This document shows, piece by piece, positions 18,527 through 26,050 of a stretch of DNA of 64,000 nucleotides. The translations under genes and the position numbers were made by a program. The notes beneath the pieces were generated by a model that searched no databases, was not told the DNA's origin, and saw nothing but the letters and a program-made list of their open reading frames with translations. Positions within the stretch are counted from its first letter, which is position 1; each line of letters begins with the position of its first letter. The DNA comes from an uncultured Verrucomicrobia subdivision 3 bacterium. Lineage in GTDB: Bacteria; Verrucomicrobiota; Verrucomicrobiae; Limisphaerales; UBA11358. Location: the NCBI GenBank assembly GCA_903921455.1, contig CAIXPZ010000115.1, positions 18,745 through 82,744 on the forward strand, in the 5' to 3' direction.

Positions 18527-18536
18527 AATAAGACGC

Positions 18537-19919
18537 ATGAAAACGCACCGTTCACGCAAACCCGACTGGCCCCGCAAAGTTACCGTAGGCCGCGAGCATG
18601 TCAGCATCTACAAGCGCACCGCTCCAAACGGCTCGACTTGTTTCATGGTTGCCAATTACGCGGACGGCAAACGCCGGTTTGATTCTTACGCCTACGAAGC
18701 CCTTGCCCTTGAAGCGGCGGGCAAACTCGCCCGGCAGATGAGCGAGCGCGAAGTCTTGGCGGCTGCGATGACCAATGAACAAGCGAGTGAATTTGCCGCC
18801 GCAGTCCAAAGAATCGCCCCTTTCAAGGTCGGGCTGCTGTCCGTCGCCGACGCCGTGGCGAATGCGTTGAAAATTCTAGGCGGCTTTGAAAACATGGATA
18901 AGGTCAGAGAGGCCGCCGCACAAGGAAAGTCACTGCCCGCTCTGTCCGAGTTTCTAGCCGCGGCGAAGTTCTACTATGAACGCCACAAGAAAATTACAGC
19001 CAAGCGCGTTGCTGATGTTGTCACTGAATTGATTTCCCACAAAAAGGCCCGCAAAAAAAGCGAGCGCTACTTGCGAGACTTAAATTCGCGGCTGAACCGG
19101 TTCGCCGAAACATTTCAAAAGAATGTCGGCGATGTGACGACGCCGGAATTACAATCGTGGCTGGATGATATGAAGCTTTCGGCCCGTTCCGTGAAAAACT
19201 ACCGCGCCGCTCTGGAAATGCTGTTCACCTTCGCTGAATCACGCGGCTATGTTGCCAAAGGCTGCAACCCGGTGGACGACACGGAAAAAGTTGCGGGCGT
19301 CAGCGCTGGCGCGATTGAAATTTTTAAGCCGAAGGAAATCACCGCCCTGCTGAATCACGCGCCGCGTAAATATCTGCCGCTGGTTGCGCTCGGTGCATTC
19401 GCCGGGCTTCGCACCGCCGAAGCCGAAAGGCTGGAATGGAGCGACATTGATTTTGAAGGCGGTTTCATTCACATCGCCGGCGAAAAGGCTAAAACTCGCT
19501 CACGCCGGCTTGTGCCGATTCTGCCGAATTTGAGGGCATGGTTAATTCCCTATGCGAAAAAAACCGGCAAGGTTTGGGCAGACAGTGAACGCGAGCGCAA
19601 ACGTTTACGGAACAAGATGCTGAAAGCATCCGGCGTGAAATGGAAAGATAACGGCTTGCGTCACTCATTTTGCTCTTACCGTTTGGCCGTCACACATGAT
19701 GCGGCTAAAACGTCTCTAGAGGCGGGCAACTCTCCGCAAATGATTTTTCAACACTATCGTGAACTGGTAAAGCCCGCCGATGCGCTTGAATGGTTCAGCG
19801 TGTTGCCGGAAGGCGAGCCCGCGCCGGTGGTTACCAAGAAAATCCCAATCGTCAACCGCCGACAGCCGTTGCCCCATGTTGCTCGGATGCCAAAGGAGGG
19901 AACCGTCGCGGCAAACTAA
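18537..19919 (+). CDS. int: Tyrosine recombinase (island integrase)
   Basis: A 460-residue phage-type integrase. It has an N-terminal arm-binding region, a SAM-like core-binding domain (about 165-250, LRDLNSRLNRFAETF) and a C-terminal catalytic domain: Arg in AGLRTAEAERLEW, Lys in AGEKAKTRS, Arg in NGLRHSFCSY and nucleophile Tyr in FQHYRELV. The histidine of the usual HxLR motif is Asn here, and GHS is GNS; I believe related integrases of PVC bacteria share this pattern. It starts 114 bp after the tRNA-His gene and would integrate and excise the island. ATG 18537 is preferred; an upstream start at 18480 would run through the GTGCAAC repeats. Confidence 0.9.
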   Translation: MKTHRSRKPDWPRKVTVGREHVSIYKRTAPNGSTCFMVANYADGKRRFDSYAYEALALEAAGKLARQMSEREVLAAAMTNEQASEFAAAVQRIAPFKVGLLSVADAVANALKILGGFENMDKVREAAAQGKSLPALSEFLAAAKFYYERHKKITAKRVADVVTELISHKKARKKSERYLRDLNSRLNRFAETFQKNVGDVTTPELQSWLDDMKLSARSVKNYRAALEMLFTFAESRGYVAKGCNPVDDTEKVAGVSAGAIEIFKPKEITALLNHAPRKYLPLVALGAFAGLRTAEAERLEWSDIDFEGGFIHIAGEKAKTRSRRLVPILPNLRAWLIPYAKKTGKVWADSERERKRLRNKMLKASGVKWKDNGLRHSFCSYRLAVTHDAAKTSLEAGNSPQMIFQHYRELVKPADALEWFSVLPEGEPAPVVTKKIPIVNRRQPLPHVARMPKEGTVAAN

Positions 19920-19936
19920 AATCACCAATTATTCGT

Positions 19937-20587
19937 ATGACAAAGCCAATCTGTAAGAATAAAAAAATTTCACTTTGCAATAATCTACTAAATGCCGATT
20001 TTCCGGCTCCCATTATTCCTCCACATCCGAAATTTATTGTCCCAAGAGAGATGCGGGGGCTGCTAGTCGTAACTCCAGATGTAAAGAAATCTTGGATAAA
20101 ACATCATTTGGTTGGTGAATCTTTGGCTAAAAAACCAATTTCGCAACGAGGTCGCGATTGGTTCTGGCGGGTAGCTGTCCTTACCAAGAAATCAGATTGT
20201 CCAGCCGATGTGCTTCAAAATTTCAACGTCATTCGCAAACAACTAAAGAGGGAGTTTTCTGAAAATCTAGATTCTGGCAAACTAAAGGAATTTATCAGGT
20301 CATTGGACGAAGCCTTGGGCAAACCAGTTAACCGCCACGACGTTGAAAGCAAGGTGAGTGATTTTCTAATTAGGGGTTGGATTCATCATGATTCTCCTTT
20401 CTGCTGCTTCAACTATGAAGCCTTGGCCGGCCTGCTAACATACGTTTTTGAAAAGGATTACAACTCCAATTATTTGGGCAAGTTGTGTCGAAAACTCAAA
20501 CTAAAACCAGTCCATAATCCTCCTGTAGGTGTCGTAATCGAAACGAAGAACCTACGAGTTTTTAAGGTCGGATTTGATGCAATATAA
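19937..20587 (+). CDS. Hypothetical island protein
   Basis: A 216-residue protein without a recognised domain or membrane segment. It is rich in Lys and aromatic residues (KKSWIKHHLVGESL, GRDWFWRVAVLTKK) and more AT-rich than the flanking chromosome, as expected for transferred DNA. The frame is open further upstream, but ATG 19937, 15 bp after the integrase stop, gives a compact start. Its place between integrase and excisionase suggests a role in element biology or simply cargo. Confidence 0.6.
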   Translation: MTKPICKNKKISLCNNLLNADFPAPIIPPHPKFIVPREMRGLLVVTPDVKKSWIKHHLVGESLAKKPISQRGRDWFWRVAVLTKKSDCPADVLQNFNVIRKQLKREFSENLDSGKLKEFIRSLDEALGKPVNRHDVESKVSDFLIRGWIHHDSPFCCFNYEALAGLLTYVFEKDYNSNYLGKLCRKLKLKPVHNPPVGVVIETKNLRVFKVGFDAI

Positions 20588-20645
20588 CTGAGGGATTAGA
20601 GATTGGGTCTAGGTTTAATTTGGTCCACCATTTAAGTCCTACAGG

Positions 20646-20652
20646 GTTGCAC
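20646..20652 (-). promoter_or_regulatory. Single GTGCAAC motif upstream of the excisionase-like gene
   Basis: The reverse complement GTTGCAC lies 26 bp before the xis-like start. It abuts an inverted repeat at 20652-20669. It shares the 7-bp core of the attachment-end motifs but not the flanking A residues. Confidence 0.35.
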
Positions 20653-20669
20653 GATAATTCGCATTATCG
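20652..20669. promoter_or_regulatory. Inverted repeat CGATAAT-TCGC-ATTATCG before the excisionase-like gene
   Basis: Perfect 7-bp arms with a 4-base loop end 8 bp before the ATG at 20678. It could be an operator or an RNA hairpin over the ribosome binding site; no clear Shine-Dalgarno sequence lies between it and the start. Confidence 0.5.
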
Positions 20670-20677
20670 GGGCAGCT

Positions 20678-20974
20678 ATGAGAAATCAAATCAAGTCCGA
20701 AACCGTTGCGGGCAATTCAGAATCAACGGCAACTGTTAATCTAAACCTCCCGCGCTATGGCTCGAAGCGAGATGTTGCAGCTATGCTCCAAATGTCTGTC
20801 CGCTCGGTGGACAACTTTCTGGCCCAGGGTTGCCCCCACTTAAAGCTTGGCGAACGCCGAGTTCGCTTCGACCTGGTAGAAGCGCGGAATTGGTTTGCAG
20901 AAACTTACCGCATCCAACGGCGCGGTGCGGTGCGGGCGGTCAGAAATCAGCAACCGGGGGTGCCCAATGAATAA
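20678..20974 (+). CDS. Excisionase/AlpA-like helix-turn-helix protein
   Basis: A 98-residue protein whose centre (GSKRDVAAMLQMSVRSVDNFLAQGCPHLKLGERRVRFD, split by function into a winged helix) matches MerR-like excisionase HTH_17 domains: a helix-turn-helix followed by a beta wing ending in RVRF. Such proteins direct excision by the cognate integrase or regulate the island. It overlaps the next gene by 8 bp. An inverted repeat and one GTGCAAC copy lie directly upstream, which fits autoregulation. Confidence 0.75.
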   Translation: MRNQIKSETVAGNSESTATVNLNLPRYGSKRDVAAMLQMSVRSVDNFLAQGCPHLKLGERRVRFDLVEARNWFAETYRIQRRGAVRAVRNQQPGVPNE

Positions 20975-21389
20975 TCCTGCGCCCACCCACCCCGAAATCG
21001 CATCGAAAATAGCTATTAAACGCGCCGGAAGGCTTTCAACCTGTCCAAGTAGCTGGCAAGGCGTCCTGAAGCGTTCTTGGGCGGGAAACAGTCGAAAAAC
21101 AGCTATCCGTGCGTTCTGTGGCGAATGTCAAGGTTTTGACCGTCAGGGAATCACCGATTGCACATGCTACGCTTGCCCATTGTGGAATACCCGTCCGTTC
21201 CAGAAACTTGAGGTCAGCGTATCGGCCGGGGTCACCAAAGCCGCATCCAGCCCTGACCATTCATCCACTAGCGAGTCATCCGGTCCTAAAGCGGATGTGC
21301 CAGCATATTTGCCAGCGAATCTGGAGCGGTCGGCCCCAATTTCCGAGTCGGGTGGATGCGGAGGGTACGATGCAAATTTAAAAATGTGA
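20967..21389 (+). CDS. Small cysteine-rich mobile-element protein
   Basis: A 140-residue protein with the motif FCGECQGFDRQG followed by CTCYACPLW, giving a CxxC...CxCxxCPL pattern. I have seen CxEC...CPLxxxR motifs in proteins encoded next to excisionases in integrative elements and prophages; the function is not known to me and may be metal and nucleic-acid binding. The start at ATG 20967 has GGGGG 7 bp upstream and overlaps the preceding stop. The C-terminal 50 residues are Ser/Pro-rich and low complexity. Confidence 0.65.
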   Translation: MNNPAPTHPEIASKIAIKRAGRLSTCPSSWQGVLKRSWAGNSRKTAIRAFCGECQGFDRQGITDCTCYACPLWNTRPFQKLEVSVSAGVTKAASSPDHSSTSESSGPKADVPAYLPANLERSAPISESGGCGGYDANLKM

Positions 21390-21541
21390 GCTACTAAAGG
21401 CGGAACCAATTACTTTTTTATAGATTTCGTCCAGGAGACTTGACTCGGTCAAAGTAGTCACTAAAAAGGCTTTGCTTAACGAGCAAAATTGTTGGTTTTT
21501 AAATTTTCGCCAGTCTGAAGGCGAGTCATAAATGTCAGACC

Positions 21542-21964
21542 GACCATCCCTGTTTGGTCATGCGATTGAGAAGCATTCAGGGAATTGCAAGCGTTGCGAA
21601 TATTAATATAAGCACTGGAAGGATGGCATCGCCAGTGCGACTTCGAGCAAGCACCGCGAGGGGCTTGCCTAAATCACAACTCGGTCTCCATAAGGAGATG
21701 GATGCAATGGGAGCGGTGGGTATTTCACCGCACGTCACAAGCCGGTACGAAGGGCGTATGACCATTGTAATGACGCGAAAGCTCGCTGCTCACGGCGAAG
21801 AGTGGGACGGGATTAACCGTATCCAACAAAATTGCACCCGCAAGAACACATTGCAATTCAGATAGGCCCACGGCGATGGCTTACTTGAGATAATATTTCA
21901 AGCGATTGGTGATAATGCCTGACTGCGGGAAACAACCAGAACCAAAAGTTCGCGGGTGGCCGCG
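21542..21964 (+). ncRNA. Candidate structured non-coding RNA (series of hairpins)
   Basis: No convincing gene lies between 21390 and 22507. Within it, a run of short perfect stems follows one after another: GACCA/TGGTC (21542-21559), GCACTGG/CCAGTGC (21612-21638), GCAAGC/GCTTGC (21647-21668), TCTCC-ATAA-GGAGA (21685-21698), GCGGTG/CACCGC (21713-21731), GCGA/TCGC (21775-21786), CTCAC/GTGGG (21789-21806) and CGCGG/CCGCG (21951-21964). Stem density is higher than expected for plain spacer DNA. The strand is not certain; I do not recognise the family. A weak 79-codon frame starts at 22001 but has no ribosome binding site. Confidence 0.3.
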
Positions 21965-22507
21965 TGCTGCTTACGGGATTAACCATCAGAACAACGTAAC
22001 ATGAGCATCAACTGGCGAAGCGTGAGGAAGCGCGAAGCTTTTTTCTTAAAGACTGGCAAACTGACAATGGGGAAAAATCTGTTCAGACCAAGACGACGTT
22101 TCAAACGGCGACCTCCATTGGCACATAAAGCACCTAGACGACCAATTACAATGGTAGTTTCCGAGGTGAATAGCAGCGAGCGGGAAGAACCATTACGGCA
22201 GGTGGCCCATCAAATCGGGCAGACAAATTCCACGTCATAATGCAAAAGCAGCTTGCATCTCCCTCTTTCTGAGTGCCTAATGGAACCGTCTGAAAATGCT
22301 GAATGATGTACGGAAATAGACTGAAAGAATCTCGCGTAGCTTGGCTACGGGTCTCATTCGAAAACCTCGAATTTTCAAAGCAGGGAGACCGGCCGGCACG
22401 CGACCAATCAGGCGCGGTTGGCGTATTTCTCTGCAAGGCGCTTCGCGGTGCCTCGGATTAGAGTGCGTTGAGTCCGCACAGTTGTATCTCCGTTATCGTT
22501 CCACAAA
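21965..22507. other. Gene-poor stretch before the small membrane-protein gene
   Basis: No frame here is convincing. A 79-codon frame at 22001-22240 is rich in Arg and Lys but lacks a Shine-Dalgarno sequence and any family features. A strong hairpin CGTAGC-TTG-GCTACG is present near 22335-22350. It may continue the structured RNA candidate upstream, or it may be decayed DNA. Confidence 0.4.
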
Positions 22508-23011
22508 ATGAACGGAATCATAATGAATGAAGAGACTATCCTTGGGGGCATCCTCATTGTGTTGGGTTTGCTGTTTTGTTTAGCTTTTCTTTGGAAGCCC
22601 TTCAGATATTTGTGGTCGCAAGTCAAAACGGGTTCGGGTCGTAAACTAATCTTTGGTTGCGGAGCCATTGCGTTTGTCTTGTGCGGGTTGTTTCCGCCGT
22701 GGCTTTCCGTTTCGTATGAAGGACATGCTCACGCGATGGGTTTTAGTTTCATTTTAACGCCCCCATCAACATGGACTAGACTTGATTTTTCTCGCCTGAC
22801 AGTGGAATGGCTCTGCGTTGTAGTTGCGACCGGAACTCTTTTGCTACTTACGACAAATTCTGGAAAAAAAGTCAACGAATCACCTGTCCCACAATTACCA
22901 AAAACTGATAAGGCCACCGAGTTTCCCGACCCGGTATCCGCAGCCCTTACTACCCAAAGTTCAGCACCCGATGTTTCTCAAAGCGATAAGCTAGGCGGCA
23001 GGGTCAAGTAA
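22508..23011 (+). CDS. Small integral membrane protein, unknown function
   Basis: A 167-residue protein with three hydrophobic helices (ILGGILIVLGLLFCLAFLW, LIFGCGAIAFVLCGLFPPWL, VEWLCVVVATGTLLLLTT) and a hydrophilic Pro/Ser-rich C-terminal tail. No family recognised. The second ATG at 22523 has GGA 8 bp upstream and may be the real start. Its last 34 bp overlap the 3' end of the convergent gene at 22978. Confidence 0.6.
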   Translation: MNGIIMNEETILGGILIVLGLLFCLAFLWKPFRYLWSQVKTGSGRKLIFGCGAIAFVLCGLFPPWLSVSYEGHAHAMGFSFILTPPSTWTRLDFSRLTVEWLCVVVATGTLLLLTTNSGKKVNESPVPQLPKTDKATEFPDPVSAALTTQSSAPDVSQSDKLGGRVK

Positions 23012-23469
23012 AGCTGCTCTGGTGAAAAGGGGTATGGTAGAAAAACGACATTGGGGTTTTCATTCGCACATTCCCGCACCCATTCTTCGGTCGCAGGCCA
23101 ACCGCCGCCGACGATAATTGGAAAAGTGGCTTTTCTTTCCACCAACCGCCCGACAATTTCTCGTCCGGTCATACCCGCCATACGGTCGCGCACAATCAGC
23201 AGAGCGGGGTCGCTTTGTGACAATTCCCGCCACGCTTCCTCGCTGTCCTGAAACTTGCGGATGGTGATGTTTCCAAATTTGGCTCGCAGCGCGAATTCAA
23301 GCGCCTCCAAAATAAACGATTCATCATCTACCAGCATGACCGTGCGCGAACGGATGGCCTGCCGTTGCAGATTTAATTGCTTCAGCAAATTTTTACCCTC
23401 CTTCAATTCCGCCGGACTCAACTCGATGGTCAGTCCCAAGGCTAGGCTGTGGTAATCCGGTTTTTTCAT
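22978..23469 (-). CDS. Degenerate response-regulator receiver (pseudo-receiver) with N-terminal ELSPAELK segment
   Basis: A 163-residue protein. Residues 44-155 have the receiver fold signature VMLVDDE (acid pair D48, D49), but the phosphoacceptor position three residues before M97 is Arg (VRDRMAGM), the Thr/Ser switch is Gly (PIIVGGG), and the conserved Lys is Tyr146 (FLPYPF). It is therefore unlikely to be phosphorylated normally and may act by protein contacts. Residues 15-40 (IELSPAELKEG ... RQAIR) are almost repeated in the gene at 23852. It is the last gene of a four-gene module, 2 bp after the previous stop; ATG 23469 is preferred to 23493 for this reason. Confidence 0.7.
   Translation of the reverse strand: MKKPDYHSLALGLTIELSPAELKEGKNLLKQLNLQRQAIRSRTVMLVDDESFILEALEFALRAKFGNITIRKFQDSEEAWRELSQSDPALLIVRDRMAGMTGREIVGRLVERKATFPIIVGGGWPATEEWVRECANENPNVVFLPYPFSPEQLYLTLPPSLSL
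23349..23428. repeat. 80-bp imperfect direct repeat, copy 1
   Basis: This ungapped 80-bp segment resembles 23908-23987; the last 28 bp are identical. It encodes the shared ELSPAELK segment of the receiver-like protein on the minus strand. Confidence 0.8.
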
Positions 23470-23471
23470 AA

Positions 23472-23855
23472 TTAGTTTTTGGTGCGTTTCCAAATAAGCT
23501 GCATCCTGCCCCTGTCATCCCGCACCAGATTCTTTGACCCGGCACCTGTCGCCAGTTCAATCAATCTGGCTGACTGGCTCGGCGTTAGTGAAACATTCCC
23601 GCCATATTCAACCACAAAAGTGTCCGGGCTTTGCAAGGCCACGCGAACCCACCCTGCATCAAACAGTTTTTGTTTCGCATTCTCGCCGCCTTCCTGTGGC
23701 ATCGGTGCCGCAACCTCCAAACCAAGCGCCAGTCGCGCCCACTGCTCATGGATAAATCCATCGAGATAGTGCAAGCTGCCGGACGGCGACAGCCATGCCT
23801 TTTGAAATTTTAAGTCGCCGCTTTGTTCCGTTGGCGGATTTATTTTTGTAATCAT
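23472..23855 (-). CDS. Hypothetical island protein in four-gene module
   Basis: A 127-residue protein of unknown function. It includes GSLHYLDGFIHEQWARLALG, a segment LFDAGWVRVAL and VEYGGNVSLTPSQSARLIEL. Its end (RDDRGRMQLIWKR) is basic. No membrane or signal segments. The ATG at 23855 overlaps the stop of the upstream gene by 4 bp, so the two are translationally coupled; an upstream extension to 23990 would read through that gene and is rejected. Confidence 0.6.
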   Translation of the reverse strand: MITKINPPTEQSGDLKFQKAWLSPSGSLHYLDGFIHEQWARLALGLEVAAPMPQEGGENAKQKLFDAGWVRVALQSPDTFVVEYGGNVSLTPSQSARLIELATGAGSKNLVRDDRGRMQLIWKRTKN

Positions 23856-24040
23856 GGTGTTTCCCCCTCCACCGGATTTTTCTGCGGGTCTGCCTTGGGC
23901 TGCTGCAAACGGATGGCCTCTCGTCGCAGCTTTGATTGCCGCCGCAATTCTTCGCCATGCTTCAATTCCGCCGGACTCAACTCGATGCACAACGAAATGA
24001 GTAAGTCTTTATATTTCTCTTTAAGCTTATCTGTATTCAT
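23852..24040 (-). CDS. Small protein with ELSPAELK segment
   Basis: A 62-residue protein. Residues 19-44 (IELSPAELKHG ... REAIR) match residues 15-40 of the pseudo-receiver gene in 17 of 26 positions. It is mostly charged and helical. It overlaps both neighbours by 4 bp, a strong sign that it is real despite its size. The shared segment may be a common docking or oligomerisation helix; this is inference. Confidence 0.6.
   Translation of the reverse strand: MNTDKLKEKYKDLLISLCIELSPAELKHGEELRRQSKLRREAIRLQQPKADPQKNPVEGETP
23908..23987. repeat. 80-bp imperfect direct repeat, copy 2
   Basis: Partner of 23349-23428, with 28 identical bases at its right end (23960-23987). It lies in the 62-residue gene and encodes the same protein segment on the minus strand. 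Confidence 0.8.
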
Positions 24041-24303
24041 ATTGCGTGTTTTTTTGGTGGCTGGATAAATGCGCCATCGCTTTTCAAGTTGCTTGTGCCG
24101 TGTGCCTTCAAAATCCCGGCCTCCTTAAGTTGTTGAATCACTCTTGCTTTGAATGCCTCAAAGCTCTCATCCGGCTCCAAAGTGACAAGAACCAAAGGTT
24201 TGCGCGAATACTTGGGTGCCGCTGGCTCCGCTGCTGGGTGGTAGGGGTGAGGACGTGAAGCGGCAGCATCTTCGGACTGCCCGCTGGACTGATTTGTTTT
24301 CAT
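24037..24303 (-). CDS. Small hypothetical protein, first gene of four-gene module
   Basis: An 88-residue protein with a disordered N-terminus rich in Ser, Ala and Pro, followed by VLVTLEPDESFEAFKARVIQQLKEAGIL, which looks like a beta strand and a helix pair. No family recognised. It starts immediately after an inverted repeat (24304-24325) and overlaps the next gene by 4 bp. A leader with several hairpins lies upstream. Confidence 0.55.
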   Translation of the reverse strand: MKTNQSSGQSEDAAASRPHPYHPAAEPAAPKYSRKPLVLVTLEPDESFEAFKARVIQQLKEAGILKAHGTSNLKSDGAFIQPPKKHAI

Positions 24304-24325
24304 GTGTGTTCGGTTTCAAACACAC
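24304..24325. promoter_or_regulatory. Inverted repeat abutting the start codon of the small-protein module
   Basis: GTGTGTT and AACACAC arms (7 bp) with an 8-bp spacer directly touch the ATG at 24303 on the minus strand. There is no other Shine-Dalgarno-like sequence, so the repeat could be an operator or a translation-control hairpin. Confidence 0.45.
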
Positions 24326-24344
24326 CAGAAGCTGTAAATAAAAA

Positions 24345-24435
24345 ACCCACCCGAACATTTCATCAGGTGGGTCATCTTTACAGATGTTGTCGGGATTACA
24401 AACCCCGCACATCGAACCAGAAAATTCTCTCTGGC
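24345..24435 (-). ncRNA. Hairpin-rich leader or small RNA with terminator-like end
   Basis: Read on the minus strand there are four consecutive stems: CCAGA/TCTGG (near 24414-24431), CGGG/CCCG (near 24391-24406), CATCT-GTAA-AGATG (near 24373-24388), and ACCCACC/GGTGGGT (24345-24372). The last is followed by TTTTTATTT, as in an intrinsic terminator. This is either a small RNA or an attenuator ahead of the module at 24303. The remaining 24436-24615 holds no gene I can support. Confidence 0.35.
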
Positions 24436-24615
24436 TCTAGGCACCGCAGCTTGCGCTCGGTTGCCGGACAGGACTACGCCTGCCACTCCTGATGCTGGCG
24501 TCATTGAATCACATATCCCGCCGCTTGGCAATAGAGACGACCATTCACTGACGAACATTTTCTGCTACCCCACGTCACCCGTCCAGTTTAAGGTTTGTGT
24601 CTTCTTTTGGGAAGC

Positions 24616-25299
24616 TCATCTGCCGGTGTGCAAAACGGGTGCGGTATTGGTGATAATCTCAATCACCGGGGCACGCGGAGCAGCCATGCTGCGTGTCTCA
24701 GGATGCGAGACGTAATTCCACGCCTTGCGAGAGTGCTGCCAGTGCCGGAGCGAATCGTAAGCCACGAACTGATACGCCAGCACAATCAGCCAGAACACGA
24801 TTTGATAACTCGGCTTGGAAACTTTGTGCCGCAACCGGCGCTGCGCCAGAAACGCTCCGGGCCAGCCGCCCAGCAATTCGGTCAGGTGCAGTTTAGCCTC
24901 AGAAATGCGCCAGTCCTTCTCCCGCGCCCGCCGCTTGTCCGCCGCATAGGCCGCGTAGCTGATGATTCCCAGCACCAGTGCCACGCCATACCAACGGAAG
25001 TCCGCACCGCGCCGATGCAAAGCGATGACGGGCAGCACCAACAAACCTGCCAACACCAACACCGCCAGCACCGTGATACGTCCGCCGTCATTCACATGTG
25101 CGGCATTTTGGGCGCACGTCCGGCCTAGGGCATCCTTGCCCAGCGTGAACCAGACGACATCGCCCACGGCGGGTCGTTTATGCCGCTCAATGAAATCACG
25201 CCGATGCAGGAATACCCGCTTCTGCCCCACCTGAAGATAGCCAAACCCCTTCTGGTCGTTCCATTCGACAATCTTGGCGGTTTGCGTTGAATCAGGCAT
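24616..25299 (-). CDS. Cold-shock domain / DUF1294 membrane protein
   Basis: A 227-residue fusion. An N-terminal cold-shock domain (about residues 7-70) has EWNDQKGFGYL and VFLHRRDF, the two RNP-like motifs. Two or three membrane helices follow, then the DUF1294 signature YAADKRRAREKDWRISEAKL with LLGGWPGAFLAQRRLRHK. The domain pairing is widespread, but its role is unknown; nucleic-acid binding at the membrane is plausible. ATG 25299 overlaps the end of the upstream gene by 8 bp. Confidence 0.8.
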   Translation of the reverse strand: MPDSTQTAKIVEWNDQKGFGYLQVGQKRVFLHRRDFIERHKRPAVGDVVWFTLGKDALGRTCAQNAAHVNDGGRITVLAVLVLAGLLVLPVIALHRRGADFRWYGVALVLGIISYAAYAADKRRAREKDWRISEAKLHLTELLGGWPGAFLAQRRLRHKVSKPSYQIVFWLIVLAYQFVAYDSLRHWQHSRKAWNYVSHPETRSMAAPRAPVIEIITNTAPVLHTGR

Positions 25300-26047
25300 G
25301 GCGCAGGGATTCAATGAGCGATTGAAGCTTCTGTCGGCCGGAGGAAACGGCTGGCTGTTCACACAGCCACTCCAACATCAAGATGTATTTCCCCGGTGTG
25401 AGTGGTTGTGGGTTTCGCGGGTCGGGAGGCAGGCCAAACCAGCCCTGCAATTGTTGAGTTGTGAACTGCGGTGGCGCATTCACTTCACAAAATATTATCT
25501 CACAGGCATGAAACGCACCGCATTCCATTGCCCGCAACCGATAACCTCTATCCCATTCTTCAAGGGTGGTAATTTTGCCCCTGATTCCGAAGCGGTCAGT
25601 GCGGTCGAGGGCCTGTGGTTCATTTCCGTCCACCATGCAATTGCTGGGAAGCGGTCTTCCTTGCTGGCGATACCATTCCGCCGCTTGGTCGTGCGAATCC
25701 AGCCCTCGTTTGGGTCTGTGCTTCAACCAAGAATTTTTTATCTGCAATACCGCCACTAACCGCCGCGCCCTTGCCGTGCCCGTGGGATAAATAAATTCCT
25801 TGGTGACGTAGGCGACCACATCGCCCTCATTAAGAATTCCAGCAAGGCGACCTTCGCGGCAAAGAGCTGTGATGGATGGAAACACCGATTCCAAGTCCGG
25901 CTCGCGGCGGCACGACGCATCGATGAACGGCGGCAGGGCATGATGGCGAATGGCAGTTTGCCCTATTGACGATTCTGCCAGTGGCCGGAACTCGCTGACA
26001 TAACACGATACAGGTTTAGGCTGTAAACAAGGCGAAGGTTTGGCCAT
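25292..26047 (-). CDS. Hypothetical protein, possible nucleotide-modification-associated domain
   Basis: A 251-residue soluble protein. It contains SSIGQTAIRHHALPPFIDAS, RREPDLESVFPSITALCR, and a beta-rich GDVVAYVTKEFIYP ... RRLVAVLQIKNSW that recalls the PUA/EVE-like or Nmad domains found in defence islands. I cannot confirm the family. It sits 4 bp after the zinc-ribbon gene and overlaps the cold-shock gene, so these three are probably co-transcribed. Confidence 0.55.
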   Translation of the reverse strand: MAKPSPCLQPKPVSCYVSEFRPLAESSIGQTAIRHHALPPFIDASCRREPDLESVFPSITALCREGRLAGILNEGDVVAYVTKEFIYPTGTARARRLVAVLQIKNSWLKHRPKRGLDSHDQAAEWYRQQGRPLPSNCMVDGNEPQALDRTDRFGIRGKITTLEEWDRGYRLRAMECGAFHACEIIFCEVNAPPQFTTQQLQGWFGLPPDPRNPQPLTPGKYILMLEWLCEQPAVSSGRQKLQSLIESLRHA

Positions 26048-26050
26048 TGT

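Noticed and set aside
21554..21865. 103-codon frame in the hairpin-rich island stretch
   Set aside because: No ribosome binding site, no family features, and it runs across several perfect stems; a non-coding origin is more likely.
24316..24558. 80-codon minus-strand frame upstream of the small-gene module
   Set aside because: It lies across the hairpins and the terminator-like stem and has no start signals.
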